Shown here one piece after another: positions 1 through 8,714 of a DNA stretch of 64,000 nt. The notes beneath the pieces were generated by a model, which saw only the letters and a program-made list of their open reading frames with translations, did not search any database and was not told the origin of the DNA. Positions within the stretch are counted from its first letter, which is position 1. Each line of letters opens with the position of its first letter. Made by a program: the position numbers and the translations under genes. The stretch covers positions 310,001-374,000 of the forward strand of contig NZ_JAHKPN010000011.1 in assembly GCF_018860545.1 (NCBI RefSeq), read 5' to 3'. Source of the DNA: Winogradskyella psychrotolerans. GTDB taxonomy: Bacteria > Bacteroidota > Bacteroidia > Flavobacteriales > Flavobacteriaceae.

Positions 1-981
1 AGTTTTCTTCACCCCTTTTGATTTCGCCAATAAACAAGACATTATATTAGTTTCAGAATTACCTGTTACGGCAATAAAGGCATCCATATCCGAAATGTTT
101 TCTTCATCAAGAATATCTACATTTCTACCATCACCACAGATAATTAAAGCATTAGGAATTTCTTCAGCTAAATCTTCTGCTTTACCTCTACGACTCTCTA
201 CCAATTTAACATTAAACTTACTTGAACACAAATCTTTAGCTGTTTGAAAACCAATTTGACTTCCTCCAAGAATCATAACGTTTTTAATGAGAACTTTAAC
301 CTTTCCTGATAATTTAAATAATTCTTCATCCCCATTTTTAGATGTTATAAAAACAACTTTATCTCCTTCTTTAAAAATAGTATCACCACGAGGTATTATA
401 GTGTATTGTGTGCCTAAGCGTTGAATTGCAATAGGAATAAAATTCAATTCAGGATATATCTCTGCGGCTTCTTTAACTGTTTTATCTACAAAAGTTGCCG
501 TTCTAGATAAGCGCAGACCTAACATGGTTAATGCACCTTCTTCAAACTCATAAGTATCGTTAAACCCATATTGATTTAATAATAATTCAATTTCTGAAGC
601 CGCTAAGGATTCAGGTGAAATTAACTCATCAATTCCAAATTTCGAAAATCCAACGGTTTCTTTATTATCAATAAACTCGGTATTTGAAATACGTGCAATA
701 GTACGTTTAGCACCTAACTGTTTTGCTAAAACGCAAGCTGTAATATTTGTAGTTTCAGAGGATGTAACGGCAATAAATAAAGCTGCAGTATCAATTCGTC
801 CTTCTCTTAAAATGGAAATTGACGTAGCATCACCTTTAATAGTTCTAATATCCAAATGCTCGCCAGCATATGCTAAACTATCTTTTTTGGTATCTATTAA
901 AGTAATTTCTTGAGATTCGTATGATAAAAGCTTCGCCAAATGAAATCCGACTTCACCTGCACCTGCGATAATAATTTTCAT
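1..981 (-). CDS. trkA: Trk potassium uptake regulatory protein TrkA (3'-truncated by window)
   Basis: This is the peripheral, NAD(H)-binding regulatory subunit of the Trk potassium uptake system, which gates the TrkH/TrkG membrane channel. I translated 327 residues from ATG at 981; the reading frame is open to base 1, so the C-terminus lies outside the window (TrkA proteins are usually about 450 residues). The N-terminus MKIIIAGAGEVGFHLAKLL is a Rossmann GxGxxG motif. A TrkA-C domain follows (around residues 140-225), and a second Rossmann motif (MILGGSQIGFQ) starts the repeated half. The two RCK-like halves are what identify TrkA. No trkH is visible in the window; it may lie beyond base 1. 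A minus-strand -7 box sits at 1120-1127. Confidence 0.93.
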   Translation of the reverse strand, partial: MKIIIAGAGEVGFHLAKLLSYESQEITLIDTKKDSLAYAGEHLDIRTIKGDATSISILREGRIDTAALFIAVTSSETTNITACVLAKQLGAKRTIARISNTEFIDNKETVGFSKFGIDELISPESLAASEIELLLNQYGFNDTYEFEEGALTMLGLRLSRTATFVDKTVKEAAEIYPELNFIPIAIQRLGTQYTIIPRGDTIFKEGDKVVFITSKNGDEELFKLSGKVKVLIKNVMILGGSQIGFQTAKDLCSSKFNVKLVESRRGKAEDLAEEIPNALIICGDGRNVDILDEENISDMDAFIAVTGNSETNIMSCLLAKSKGVKKT

Positions 982-1119
982 GTGTCAACATTTATTTATT
1001 TTTCAAAGGTCATACTTCGACTTCGCTTCGTATAAGCAAGCTGTTCGCAATTAATCATTTGATTGGCTGATAAAATCTTGAATATGCTCCCTTCATTGTA
1101 TTTCCCTGAAATAAGCATA

Positions 1120-1127
1120 CAAATATA
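1120..1127 (-). promoter_or_regulatory. -7 box (TATATTTG) upstream of trkA
   Basis: On the minus strand this is a perfect match to the Bacteroidota TAnnTTTG element. It lies about 140 nt before the trkA start. I see no TTG at the usual -33 distance, so the assignment rests on the -7 box alone. Confidence 0.45.
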
Positions 1128-1295
1128 CTTATAAGTTACAAGTAATAAAGAGCCTATGGGATTTAAAGTTATATACACCTAAAAAAACAAAAATTCACAA
1201 GGCTCAAAAGGCGTATATTTTTAATGCGTATAACATCACAAATTTTTATTTTTAACTTTAAATACTTCCAACTTTAACTACTTATAACTTATCCA

Positions 1296-1303
1296 TATAT
1301 TTG
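1296..1303 (+). promoter_or_regulatory. -7 box (TATATTTG) for menG-porT
   Basis: A perfect TAnnTTTG element ends 12 nt before the menG ATG at 1316. The spacing implies a very short 5' leader. It also rules out the in-frame TTG at 1301, which lies within the promoter element itself. Confidence 0.6.
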
Positions 1304-1315
1304 CTAAAAATTTTT

Positions 1316-2047
1316 ATGGCGGAAAAAGTAAACCCATACAAAGACAGTGACGCATCTAAAAAGAAACAGGTTACTCAAATGTTCGATACTATTTCTAATG
1401 AATACGATGGTTTAAACCGAGTAATTTCTTTTGGAATAGATGTAAAATGGCGCAATAAGGTTGTAGAAATGGTCGCCAAAACCAAACCTGAAAATATCTT
1501 AGACATTGCTACAGGGACAGGAGATTTAGCAATTAGCTTAACCTCTACAAACGCTAAAGAAATTATTGGTTTAGATATTAGCGATGGGATGTTAGAGGTT
1601 GGTCGAAAAAAAATTAACTCTAAAAACTTAGACGGCATTATTTCAATGGTGATTGGAGATTCTGAAGATTTACCTTTTGAAGACAACACTTTTGACGCTA
1701 TCACCGTAGCCTTTGGAGTCCGAAATTTTGAGCATTTAGAAAAAGGACTTGCCGAAATTTTACGAGTGCTAAAACCAAATGGTATTTTTGTTATTCTTGA
1801 AACCTCCGTTCCTACAAATCCTATTTATAAAGCGGGTTATAACGTGCATACCAAACTGATTATGCCAACCATAGGAAAGCTCTTTTCTAAAGATAAAGTG
1901 GCTTATAATTATTTGAGCGAATCAGCTTCTTTGTTTCCTTATGGAGAAGCGTTAAACAATATTTTAAGAAAAATTGGGTTTATTAATGTCATAGACCTGC
2001 CACAAACCATGGGAGTGGCAACAATTTATTCAGCATCTAAAGCATAA
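1316..2047 (+). CDS. menG: Demethylmenaquinone/ubiquinone methyltransferase MenG (UbiE)
   Basis: This enzyme carries out the SAM-dependent C-methylation that converts demethylmenaquinone to menaquinone, the last step of the quinone pathway. The 243-residue protein starts [11 protein letters not shown]. Class I methyltransferase motifs are clear: [13 protein letters not shown] (SAM-binding motif I), GLDISDGML (motif II), and the UbiE-specific [16 protein letters not shown] chose ATG 1316 because the upstream TTG at 1301 overlaps the -7 box. porT starts 1 nt after the stop codon, so the two genes are almost certainly co-transcribed. Confidence 0.93.
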   Translation: MAEKVNPYKDSDASKKKQVTQMFDTISNEYDGLNRVISFGIDVKWRNKVVEMVAKTKPENILDIATGTGDLAISLTSTNAKEIIGLDISDGMLEVGRKKINSKNLDGIISMVIGDSEDLPFEDNTFDAITVAFGVRNFEHLEKGLAEILRVLKPNGIFVILETSVPTNPIYKAGYNVHTKLIMPTIGKLFSKDKVAYNYLSESASLFPYGEALNNILRKIGFINVIDLPQTMGVATIYSASKA

Positions 2048-2048
2048 T

Positions 2049-2765
2049 ATGAAGCATTTTTTTATCATTTTCGTCTTTTTATTCGCGTTCCAAAGCTCTT
2101 ATGCTCAACTTTTTACAAAAGAAAAAGTTACAAATTCCGTAGATAATATAGATCAAAAGTTTTTGACTTGGGGTTATTTTATTGGCTTCAATCAATATGA
2201 CTTTAATTTTGACTACAACGAAAATTTAAAAGATATTCTTGTTGAAAAAACGACTGGATTTCATTTAGGTCTTGTTGGAGACATGCGAATTAATAATTTC
2301 ATGAATCTAAGACTTGAGCCTGGTGTATTTTTTACGACTCGAAATTTAGAATATAACGAAAGCTATTTTCAAGGCACAGAATATAATGATTCTGATTTGC
2401 TTAGAGAGGTAAAATCTACATATGTACACATTCCGCTTTTGTTAAAAATATCAACGAAACGTATTAATAATTTTAAACCGTTTATTGTTGGTGGTGTTTC
2501 TACAGCTTTAAATCTATCTAGCAATGAAGACAACCCAAATGACAATAGTTCTGGTGAGTTTAGAATGACTAAAAACACCTACTTCTATGAACTTGGATTT
2601 GGTATAGATTTTTATTTGCTATACTTTAAATTTACACCGTCTATACGTGGTGTTTTTGCTATGAATAATGAGATTATTCCAGATGTTGATCCCAATAGTC
2701 CGTGGACAGGAAACATCTCAAAAATGCAAACGCGAGGTGTATTTATTAATTTTACTTTTCAATAG
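2049..2765 (+). CDS. porT: Type IX secretion system outer-membrane protein PorT
   Basis: PorT is an outer-membrane beta-barrel protein needed for type IX secretion and gliding in Bacteroidota. The 238-residue product has a Sec signal peptide (MKHFFIIFVFLFAFQSSYA, cleavage near residue 19). The rest has barrel-like alternating strands and ends with an aromatic strand (FINFTFQ). Segments such as LTWGYFIGFNQYDF and the LEPGVFF-type repeats fit the PorT family, and the menG-porT pair is a familiar flavobacterial arrangement. The gene overlaps the convergent RNA methyltransferase gene by 14 bp at its 3' end. It matters for this window because two large T9SS substrates are encoded at 45.4 and 50.1 kb. 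Confidence 0.85.
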   Translation: MKHFFIIFVFLFAFQSSYAQLFTKEKVTNSVDNIDQKFLTWGYFIGFNQYDFNFDYNENLKDILVEKTTGFHLGLVGDMRINNFMNLRLEPGVFFTTRNLEYNESYFQGTEYNDSDLLREVKSTYVHIPLLLKISTKRINNFKPFIVGGVSTALNLSSNEDNPNDNSSGEFRMTKNTYFYELGFGIDFYLLYFKFTPSIRGVFAMNNEIIPDVDPNSPWTGNISKMQTRGVFINFTFQ

Positions 2766-3486
2766 TTCTTCTGCGAAATTCACTTAAAAGAATGGCAGTA
2801 GCATTAGCTACATTTAAGCTTTCCGTTTCTTTAATGGCACCAAACTGAGGAATGGTTATTTTACGAGACACTGTTTTCTCAATAGCTTCAGAAATCCCAT
2901 TAGCTTCATTACCGAGAATTATAATGCCTTGCTCAGGTAAGGTTGCGCTATAGATGTTTTCACCTTCTAAAAAAGTTCCAAATATATCAATCCTAGTAAA
3001 TTCTAAGTAATCGTATAAATCTACATATTGCACATTAACACGAGTTAAAGACCCCATCGTTGCTTGTACAACTTTAGCGTTATAGCAATCTACAGTATTT
3101 AAACTACACACTAAATCTTTAATGCCATACCAGTCACAAAGTCTAATTATAGTACCTAAATTTCCAGGATCTCTTACATCATCTAAAGCCACAATTAAAC
3201 CATCATCTTGAGGGGGATTTCCCTTTGGAATCTCAAAAATTGCTAAGGCTGTATTCGGGTTTTTAAGTGCTGATATTTTTTTTAATTCAACTTCTGATAT
3301 TTCAACTATTAAATCCTGAGGAGCATCAAATATGAGTTTTGTGGAATAGAGATTTTTTAAGGTATAATCTGACTTTAAGAATTCTGAAATTCCTTTTATA
3401 CCTTCAACTATAAAAGAACGCTGCTGTTGGCGTCCTTTTTTTTGACTTAAACTTTTAATTAACTTTATTTGATTCTTTGATAACAT
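2752..3486 (-). CDS. SpoU/TrmH-family RNA 2'-O-ribose methyltransferase
   Basis: This is a SAM-dependent ribose 2'-O-methyltransferase of the SPOUT class acting on tRNA or rRNA; the target nucleotide cannot be told from sequence. The 244-residue protein has a short N-terminal substrate-binding domain (SLSQKKGRQQQRSFIVEGIK) followed by the knotted catalytic domain. That domain carries VALDDVRDPGNLGTIIR (motif 1, with the conserved N and R), IILGNEANGIS (motif 2) and ESLNVANATAILLSE (motif 3). It is convergent with porT and overlaps it by 14 bp. No perfect -7 box was found upstream. Confidence 0.88.
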   Translation of the reverse strand: MLSKNQIKLIKSLSQKKGRQQQRSFIVEGIKGISEFLKSDYTLKNLYSTKLIFDAPQDLIVEISEVELKKISALKNPNTALAIFEIPKGNPPQDDGLIVALDDVRDPGNLGTIIRLCDWYGIKDLVCSLNTVDCYNAKVVQATMGSLTRVNVQYVDLYDYLEFTRIDIFGTFLEGENIYSATLPEQGIIILGNEANGISEAIEKTVSRKITIPQFGAIKETESLNVANATAILLSEFRRRTIEK

Positions 3487-3644
3487 TAAAATGTCTTTAC
3501 ATTTGTTAGATGAAACGCTTCATTATACAAAGTAAACCCTTTTTGATTTAATAACGTTTCGAAATTAAAGTGACTATACTATTTCTATAGAGGAAATGGT
3601 ATTATTTTTGTTTCATTAAACATATTTTAATAATTCACCAAATT

Positions 3645-3652
3645 TAACTTTG
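3645..3652 (+). promoter_or_regulatory. -7 box (TAACTTTG) at the 5' end of the BamA/TamA-like gene
   Basis: A perfect TAnnTTTG match overlaps the most upstream in-frame TTG codon (3650) of the next gene. If this promoter is used, the transcript starts inside the longest reading frame and translation must begin further downstream. Confidence 0.45.
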
Positions 3653-6235
3653 CAACAGACCACTTTAACATCATTTAGTAACCAAAGTTACGTATCTCGC
3701 TTCACATTGCTTTTAGTAAGTGTAGCGATGCTAAGTTCTTGTAATGTTGTAAAACGTGTTAAAGATGGCGAACATCTTGTTATTAGTAATTCAATTATAG
3801 CTGATAGTGTTCATGTCTCTAACGAGCGGATTAATAATATCATCGATCAAAAAGTCAACTCTGGTATACGAAAATATTTTAGCACACCTTTAAAACTTCA
3901 TATTTATAATTTAGCTAGACCAAACATCGATTCCATTTTGAATGCTAATATTTTAAGTGATTCGTCTAAAGTTAATCGAAACATCGCTATACTTTCTAAA
4001 AAACAATTTGATAAGCATATAGAAGCGCGACGTAATTTTAATGCGTGGTTAAAACGAACAGGTGAACCTCCAGTTATTTACGATGAAGATAAAACCATTA
4101 AAACGGCGAAAAATCTTCGAAAATACTATTATAGCAAAGGTTGGTTTAATAACAACGTTACTTACGACGTAGAAAAGGACAGTAATAAACTTGCTAAAGT
4201 AACCTACAAAGTCACAAAAAAGAAACCCTATATTTTAGATTCTTTAAGGCCGCTAATTAGTAGTAGTGCTATTGACTCTGTTTATCCAAAATTCATAAGT
4301 GCTACATTATTAAAAAAGGGAGAACAATATGATGAGCAAAATTATGAAAACGAGCGCGAACGCATTAACACGTATTTGCGAAATACTGGTTTTTATCATT
4401 TTGGACAAGATTATATTCGTTTTGAATTGGATACAACTAAAACCAACCACAAAGTACATACCGATTTAATTATTGCAAACCGAACCATTAGAGGTGATGA
4501 TTCTACCACTACAGAACCTTTTAAAATCTATAAAATTAAGCAAGTCAATATTTACACCGACGACAATTTTGACAATCGCTTTAAAGTTATTACAGACACC
4601 GCAACCTACAAGGATATAAATCTTTATAGCAAGGAAAAGTTAAAGTTTAGACCTAAGGCATTAACAGATGCTGTTTTTATTAATAAGGGTGATCATTATA
4701 GTGATTTAGCTCGAAGTAGAACATCGCGTTACCTCAACGATTTACAAATGTTTCGTTATCCCAATATCGATTTTGTGGAAAATGAAGCCGATACAACCCT
4801 AACCGCAAATATATTTTTAGAGCCCAAAAAGAAATACAGTTTAAGTTTTGACCCTGAAATTAATACGAGTAACATTCAAACCATTGGATTTTCATTTAGT
4901 ACAGGTTTAAAAATTAGAAATATATTTAGAGGTGCAGAAACCTTAGAGATTTCAGGAATTGCGGCAATTGGAGCATCTAAAACACGAAATGACTCTGAAG
5001 CCTCTTTTTTTGATATCAATGAATTTGGTGGAAACATACGTTTAACGATTCCGAGATTATTCAGTCCGTTTAATACCGATAAGATTATTCCTAAATACAT
5101 GTCGCCTAGCACCATTATAAATGTATCGGCCACAAGCCAGCAAAATATTGGACTTGACAAACAAGCCATATCTGGTGTTTTTAGTTATAACTGGTTCCCT
5201 TCAAACACAGTAACAAATACCTTAGAATTGTTCAATGTCAATTTTGTAAAAAACCTAAATACGAGTAACTACTTTGGTGTATACACCAATTCCTTCTCTA
5301 GTCTGAACTCCATAGCACAAGACATCAATTATATTGATAGTGACGAGACTTTATATGATTCTAGCCTATCAAATTCTTACGCTCCAGCTGATACTTTTAT
5401 CAATGATGTTTTAACTGGTAATACGAGTTTAACCTCTTCCGATGATGATTATTTAACCGTTAATACTATTGAAGAACGAAAAGAGCGTCTTACGGAGAAT
5501 AACCTTATCATTTCTACGAGCTTTGATTACAAAAAAGACAAAAGAAAAAACATATTTGATAATGATTTCTCAGTTTTCAAATGGCGTGTTGAATTAGCTG
5601 GAAATCTATTATCAACAATTTCTAGTATTGCTGGTCTTTCAAAAAATGAAGATGACAACTATGATGTCTTCGGAGTGACTTTCTCTCAATATTTTAAAAC
5701 CGAAATCGATTATATAAAGTATGTTGATTTAGGCAATAAGAATGTCTTGGCTTTGAGAAGTTATGCAGGTATTGCAATTCCATATGGCAACTCTAACAGT
5801 ATTCCGTTTGCAGAGAGTTTCTTTGCTGGTGGACCCAATGACAATAGAGCATGGACAGCCTATAATTTAGGTCCAGGAAGTTCTAAATCGACCAACGAAT
5901 TTAATGAAGCTAATTTTAAAATTCATTTAAGTGCAGAACAACGCTTTAGCTTGTTTGGTGCATTTCAAGGGGCCATTTTTGTTGATGCTGGCAACATTTG
6001 GAATGTTTTAGATAACGTTACGGACGACGATGCGACATTCACTAATTTCAATTCTTTAAAAGATATCGCAGTTGGTTCCGGATTTGGTATTCGTTATGAT
6101 TTTGACTTCTTCGTGCTTCGCTTTGATATTGGTTTAAAAACCTATGACCCTTCACAAAGCGATAACAACCGATGGTTTAGAGACTACAACTTTAGAAATG
6201 CAGTTTATAATATTGGGATTAACTATCCGTTTTAA
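3650..6235 (+). CDS. BamA/TamA-family outer-membrane barrel protein with a lipobox
   Basis: This is an Omp85-superfamily protein, probably involved in outer-membrane protein insertion or translocation. Of the 861 residues, the N-terminal third looks POTRA-like and the C-terminal part is a surface-antigen barrel ending in INYPF with the terminal Phe of this class. Near the N-terminus LLLVSVAMLSSC is a lipobox (Cys31), so the protein may be lipid-anchored; this is usual for the Bacteroidota branch but unlike E. coli BamA. The start is uncertain: no ATG precedes the lipobox, and the TTG at 3650 overlaps a -7 box. TTG at about 3707 (Leu20) is an alternative. No bamB-E genes are nearby. Confidence 0.82.
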   Translation: MQQTTLTSFSNQSYVSRFTLLLVSVAMLSSCNVVKRVKDGEHLVISNSIIADSVHVSNERINNIIDQKVNSGIRKYFSTPLKLHIYNLARPNIDSILNANILSDSSKVNRNIAILSKKQFDKHIEARRNFNAWLKRTGEPPVIYDEDKTIKTAKNLRKYYYSKGWFNNNVTYDVEKDSNKLAKVTYKVTKKKPYILDSLRPLISSSAIDSVYPKFISATLLKKGEQYDEQNYENERERINTYLRNTGFYHFGQDYIRFELDTTKTNHKVHTDLIIANRTIRGDDSTTTEPFKIYKIKQVNIYTDDNFDNRFKVITDTATYKDINLYSKEKLKFRPKALTDAVFINKGDHYSDLARSRTSRYLNDLQMFRYPNIDFVENEADTTLTANIFLEPKKKYSLSFDPEINTSNIQTIGFSFSTGLKIRNIFRGAETLEISGIAAIGASKTRNDSEASFFDINEFGGNIRLTIPRLFSPFNTDKIIPKYMSPSTIINVSATSQQNIGLDKQAISGVFSYNWFPSNTVTNTLELFNVNFVKNLNTSNYFGVYTNSFSSLNSIAQDINYIDSDETLYDSSLSNSYAPADTFINDVLTGNTSLTSSDDDYLTVNTIEERKERLTENNLIISTSFDYKKDKRKNIFDNDFSVFKWRVELAGNLLSTISSIAGLSKNEDDNYDVFGVTFSQYFKTEIDYIKYVDLGNKNVLALRSYAGIAIPYGNSNSIPFAESFFAGGPNDNRAWTAYNLGPGSSKSTNEFNEANFKIHLSAEQRFSLFGAFQGAIFVDAGNIWNVLDNVTDDDATFTNFNSLKDIAVGSGFGIRYDFDFFVLRFDIGLKTYDPSQSDNNRWFRDYNFRNAVYNIGINYPF

Positions 6236-6378
6236 TTTTTTATTACTTTTTATTTGACTCATGTTAGATACACTATCCGAGGATAGCCAGTTTATTTTCA
6301 AATTTATCACACCAACTGGACTATAACGTTTTCGACATTTTATAACCGATTAGACCATGTAAATTCTCAAAATTTACG

Positions 6379-6386
6379 TACTTTTG
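6379..6386 (+). promoter_or_regulatory. -7 box (TACTTTTG) for fbaA
   Basis: A perfect TAnnTTTG element 27 nt before the fbaA ATG. Upstream, two small inverted repeats lie in the same gap: CTATCC/GGATAG at 6273-6286 and CCAGTT/AACTGG at 6287-6319. They could end the preceding transcript or act on fbaA. Confidence 0.55.
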
Positions 6387-6413
6387 GTAACATAAATTAT
6401 CAATTTTATAATT

Positions 6414-7481
6414 ATGAGTCATAATATCAAACCTGGCGTTGCCACAGGAAAAGAAGTTCAAAATATTTTTAACCATGCTAAAGAAAATGGCTATGCTTTA
6501 CCAGCAGTAAATGTCATTGGCTCTAACACAATTAACGCAGTTTTAGAAACCGCTAAAGCACTTAATGCACCAGTCATTATTCAATTCTCTAATGGAGGAG
6601 CGCAATTTAATGCCGGTAAGAGCTTAAGTAATGAAGATCAAAAAGCAGCTATTGCAGGATCTATTGCAGGCGCTAAGCATGTTCACCTTATGGCAGAAGC
6701 CTATGGTGTGCCTGTAATTTTACATACAGACCATTGTGCTAAAAAATTATTGCCTTGGATTGATGGTTTATTGGATGCAAGTGAGCAGCATTTTAAGGAA
6801 ACAGGAAAATCACTTTATAGTTCTCACATGATTGATTTATCTGAAGAACCAATTGAAGAAAACATAGAAATCTGTAAAACATATCTTGAGCGTATGAGCA
6901 AAATGGGTATGACCTTAGAGATTGAATTAGGAATTACAGGTGGTGAAGAAGATGGTGTAGATAATACAGATGTAGATGATTCTAAATTATACACGCAACC
7001 GGAAGAAGTTGCTTATGCTTACGAAGAATTAAGTAAAGTAAGCGACCAATTTACCATTGCAGCTGCTTTTGGTAATGTACACGGAGTGTATAAACCAGGT
7101 AACGTAAAGTTAACACCAAAAATTTTAAAGAACTCTCAAGAGTTTTTATCTAAAAAACATAACCTACCTAACAATCATATTGATTTTGTGTTCCATGGTG
7201 GATCAGGTTCTACTGTAGAAGAAATTAAAGAAGCTATAGGATACGGAGTCATTAAAATGAATATTGATACTGATATGCAATATGCATTCTTAAGTGGTGT
7301 TAGAGATTATATACAAGATAATAAGGACTACTTGCAAACTCAAATAGGAAATCCAGATGGTGACGATGTACCAAACAAAAAGTACTACGATCCTCGCGTT
7401 TGGTTACGTAAAGGTGAAGATGCTTTTGTGGAAAGACTTAAAAAAGCATTCGAAGATTTAAATAATGTAAACACGTTATAA
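6414..7481 (+). CDS. fbaA: Class II fructose-bisphosphate aldolase
   Basis: This zinc-dependent enzyme interconverts fructose-1,6-bisphosphate with DHAP and glyceraldehyde-3-phosphate, in glycolysis and gluconeogenesis. Its 355 residues match the long class IIA (E. coli FbaA-like) form. Metal-binding and catalytic features are visible: ILHTDHCAKK (zinc His and catalytic Asp), LEIELGITGGEEDGVDN, FGNVHGVY (zinc His), and FVFHGGSGST with the phosphate-binding glycines, followed by VIKMNIDTDMQYA. It has its own promoter box and a strong terminator (7506-7547), so it is probably monocistronic. Confidence 0.96.
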   Translation: MSHNIKPGVATGKEVQNIFNHAKENGYALPAVNVIGSNTINAVLETAKALNAPVIIQFSNGGAQFNAGKSLSNEDQKAAIAGSIAGAKHVHLMAEAYGVPVILHTDHCAKKLLPWIDGLLDASEQHFKETGKSLYSSHMIDLSEEPIEENIEICKTYLERMSKMGMTLEIELGITGGEEDGVDNTDVDDSKLYTQPEEVAYAYEELSKVSDQFTIAAAFGNVHGVYKPGNVKLTPKILKNSQEFLSKKHNLPNNHIDFVFHGGSGSTVEEIKEAIGYGVIKMNIDTDMQYAFLSGVRDYIQDNKDYLQTQIGNPDGDDVPNKKYYDPRVWLRKGEDAFVERLKKAFEDLNNVNTL

Positions 7482-7505
7482 GTTTATTTTATTAAATATT
7501 TATAG

Positions 7506-7547
7506 ACCCATTAAAACTCATAATCAGAGTTTTAATGGGTTTTTATT
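7506..7547 (+). terminator. Rho-independent terminator of fbaA
   Basis: A perfect 14-bp stem (7506-7519 with 7527-7540), a 7-nt loop, then a T-rich run. It lies 25 nt after the fbaA stop codon. Confidence 0.9.
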
Positions 7548-7587
7548 TGATTCATAAAACTCAAATATTGAGATACTTTTCTCTATT

Positions 7588-7619
7588 TTTGAGTTATATT
7601 TAATAAAATAGTAATTTTG
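7588..7619 (+). promoter_or_regulatory. -33/-7 promoter for accD
   Basis: TTTG at 7588-7591, a 20-nt spacer and TAATTTTG at 7612-7619 match the two-part Bacteroidota promoter. The implied 5' leader to the accD start at 7779 is about 150 nt, which is long for this window. Confidence 0.55.
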
Positions 7620-7778
7620 TACGCTTTCTAATAGCAAAACAGAACTAACTAAAAAACGATTTGAGATCACATCAATAATCGCAAACCCTTCCTGAGTATT
7701 ACAATGCATAGCGCTTATGCTGATTAGAACCAAAGCGACTAAGTAATAGTAGTCAAAGGATTAAAACAGCAACCTAAT

Positions 7779-8636
7779 ATGGCTTGGTTTAAAAGAAAAG
7801 ATAAAGGTATTCATACTTCTACGGAAGAAAAAAAAGACACCCCTAAAGGACTTTGGTACAAATCTCCAACAGGTAAGATTATAGACACAAAAGAACTTGA
7901 ACAAAATTTTTATGTAAGTCCAGAAGATGGTTATCACGTAAGAATTGGAAGCAACGAATATTTTCAAATTCTGTTTGATGATAATAAATTTAAGGAATTA
8001 GATGCCAATTTAACGTCAAAAGATCCTCTTAAATTTGAAGACACAAAAAAATATCCAGACCGTTTAAAAGCGGCACAAGCGAAAACAAAACTTAATGATG
8101 CCGTACGCACAGCTGTTGGAAAATCTAACGGACAAGATTTGGTGATTGCTTGTATGGATTTCAGTTTTATTGGAGGTTCAATGGGATCTGTTGTAGGAGA
8201 AAAAATAGCGCGCGCTGCAGACTATGCAATCAAGAAGAAAACTCCTTTAATGATTATTAGTAAATCTGGAGGTGCACGTATGATGGAGGCTGCATTATCA
8301 TTAATGCAATTAGCTAAAACATCGGTAAAGTTAGCGCAAATGGCTGACGCTGGCATTCCTTATATCTCATTATGTACAGATCCAACTACAGGTGGTACCA
8401 CAGCATCTTTTGCTATGCTTGGAGATATTAATATTGCAGAACCTGGAGCTTTAATTGGTTTTGCAGGACCTAGAATTGTTAGAGATACCACTGGTAAAGA
8501 ATTGCCTGAAGGATTTCAAACTTCTGAATTTTTATTAGAGCATGGCTTCCTAGATTTCATTACACATCGTAAGGATTTAAAAAAACGTGTTAATTTATAT
8601 ATCGACTTGATAAAAAATCAACCGGTAAGAGCTTAA
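7779..8636 (+). CDS. accD: Acetyl-CoA carboxylase carboxyltransferase beta subunit, without zinc-ribbon cysteines
   Basis: This is the beta subunit of the heteromeric carboxyltransferase that moves the carboxyl group from biotin to acetyl-CoA, giving malonyl-CoA for fatty-acid synthesis. In the 285-residue protein the crotonase-like domain is well kept ([57 protein letters not shown]). The N-terminal region that normally holds a four-Cys zinc ribbon is present as [10 protein letters not shown]...[14 protein letters not shown], with all four expected cysteines replaced (the protein has only two Cys, both in the catalytic domain). accA is not in the window. Confidence 0.93.
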   Translation: MAWFKRKDKGIHTSTEEKKDTPKGLWYKSPTGKIIDTKELEQNFYVSPEDGYHVRIGSNEYFQILFDDNKFKELDANLTSKDPLKFEDTKKYPDRLKAAQAKTKLNDAVRTAVGKSNGQDLVIACMDFSFIGGSMGSVVGEKIARAADYAIKKKTPLMIISKSGGARMMEAALSLMQLAKTSVKLAQMADAGIPYISLCTDPTTGGTTASFAMLGDINIAEPGALIGFAGPRIVRDTTGKELPEGFQTSEFLLEHGFLDFITHRKDLKKRVNLYIDLIKNQPVRA

Positions 8637-8646
8637 ACAACAGTAG

Positions 8647-8676
8647 AAAAAGAGGTGTAAAAACCTCTTTTTTTTG
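8647..8676 (+). terminator. Rho-independent terminator of accD
   Basis: An AAAAAGAGGT/ACCTCTTTTT hairpin with a 6-nt loop and a run of eight or more T, 11 nt after the accD stop. It may also serve the converging histidine kinase gene, because the A-run on its left side gives a U-run on the other strand. Confidence 0.8.
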
Positions 8677-8714
8677 CTTTAATGTATTAGAATTAAGATA
8701 TTAATCAATTCTTA

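Larger units (their letters stand above)
982..1315. other. Divergent intergenic region between trkA and menG
   Basis: This 334-bp stretch separates two divergent genes. It holds one -7 box on each strand (1120-1127 minus, 1296-1303 plus). A short minus-strand open frame inside it (996-1178) overlaps the trkA promoter and has no recognisable features. I see no RNA gene or repeat. Confidence 0.6.

Noticed and set aside
7524..7733. Minus-strand open frame in the fbaA-accD gap
   Set aside because: It lies over the fbaA terminator and the accD promoter and leader, and shows no domain or good start context.
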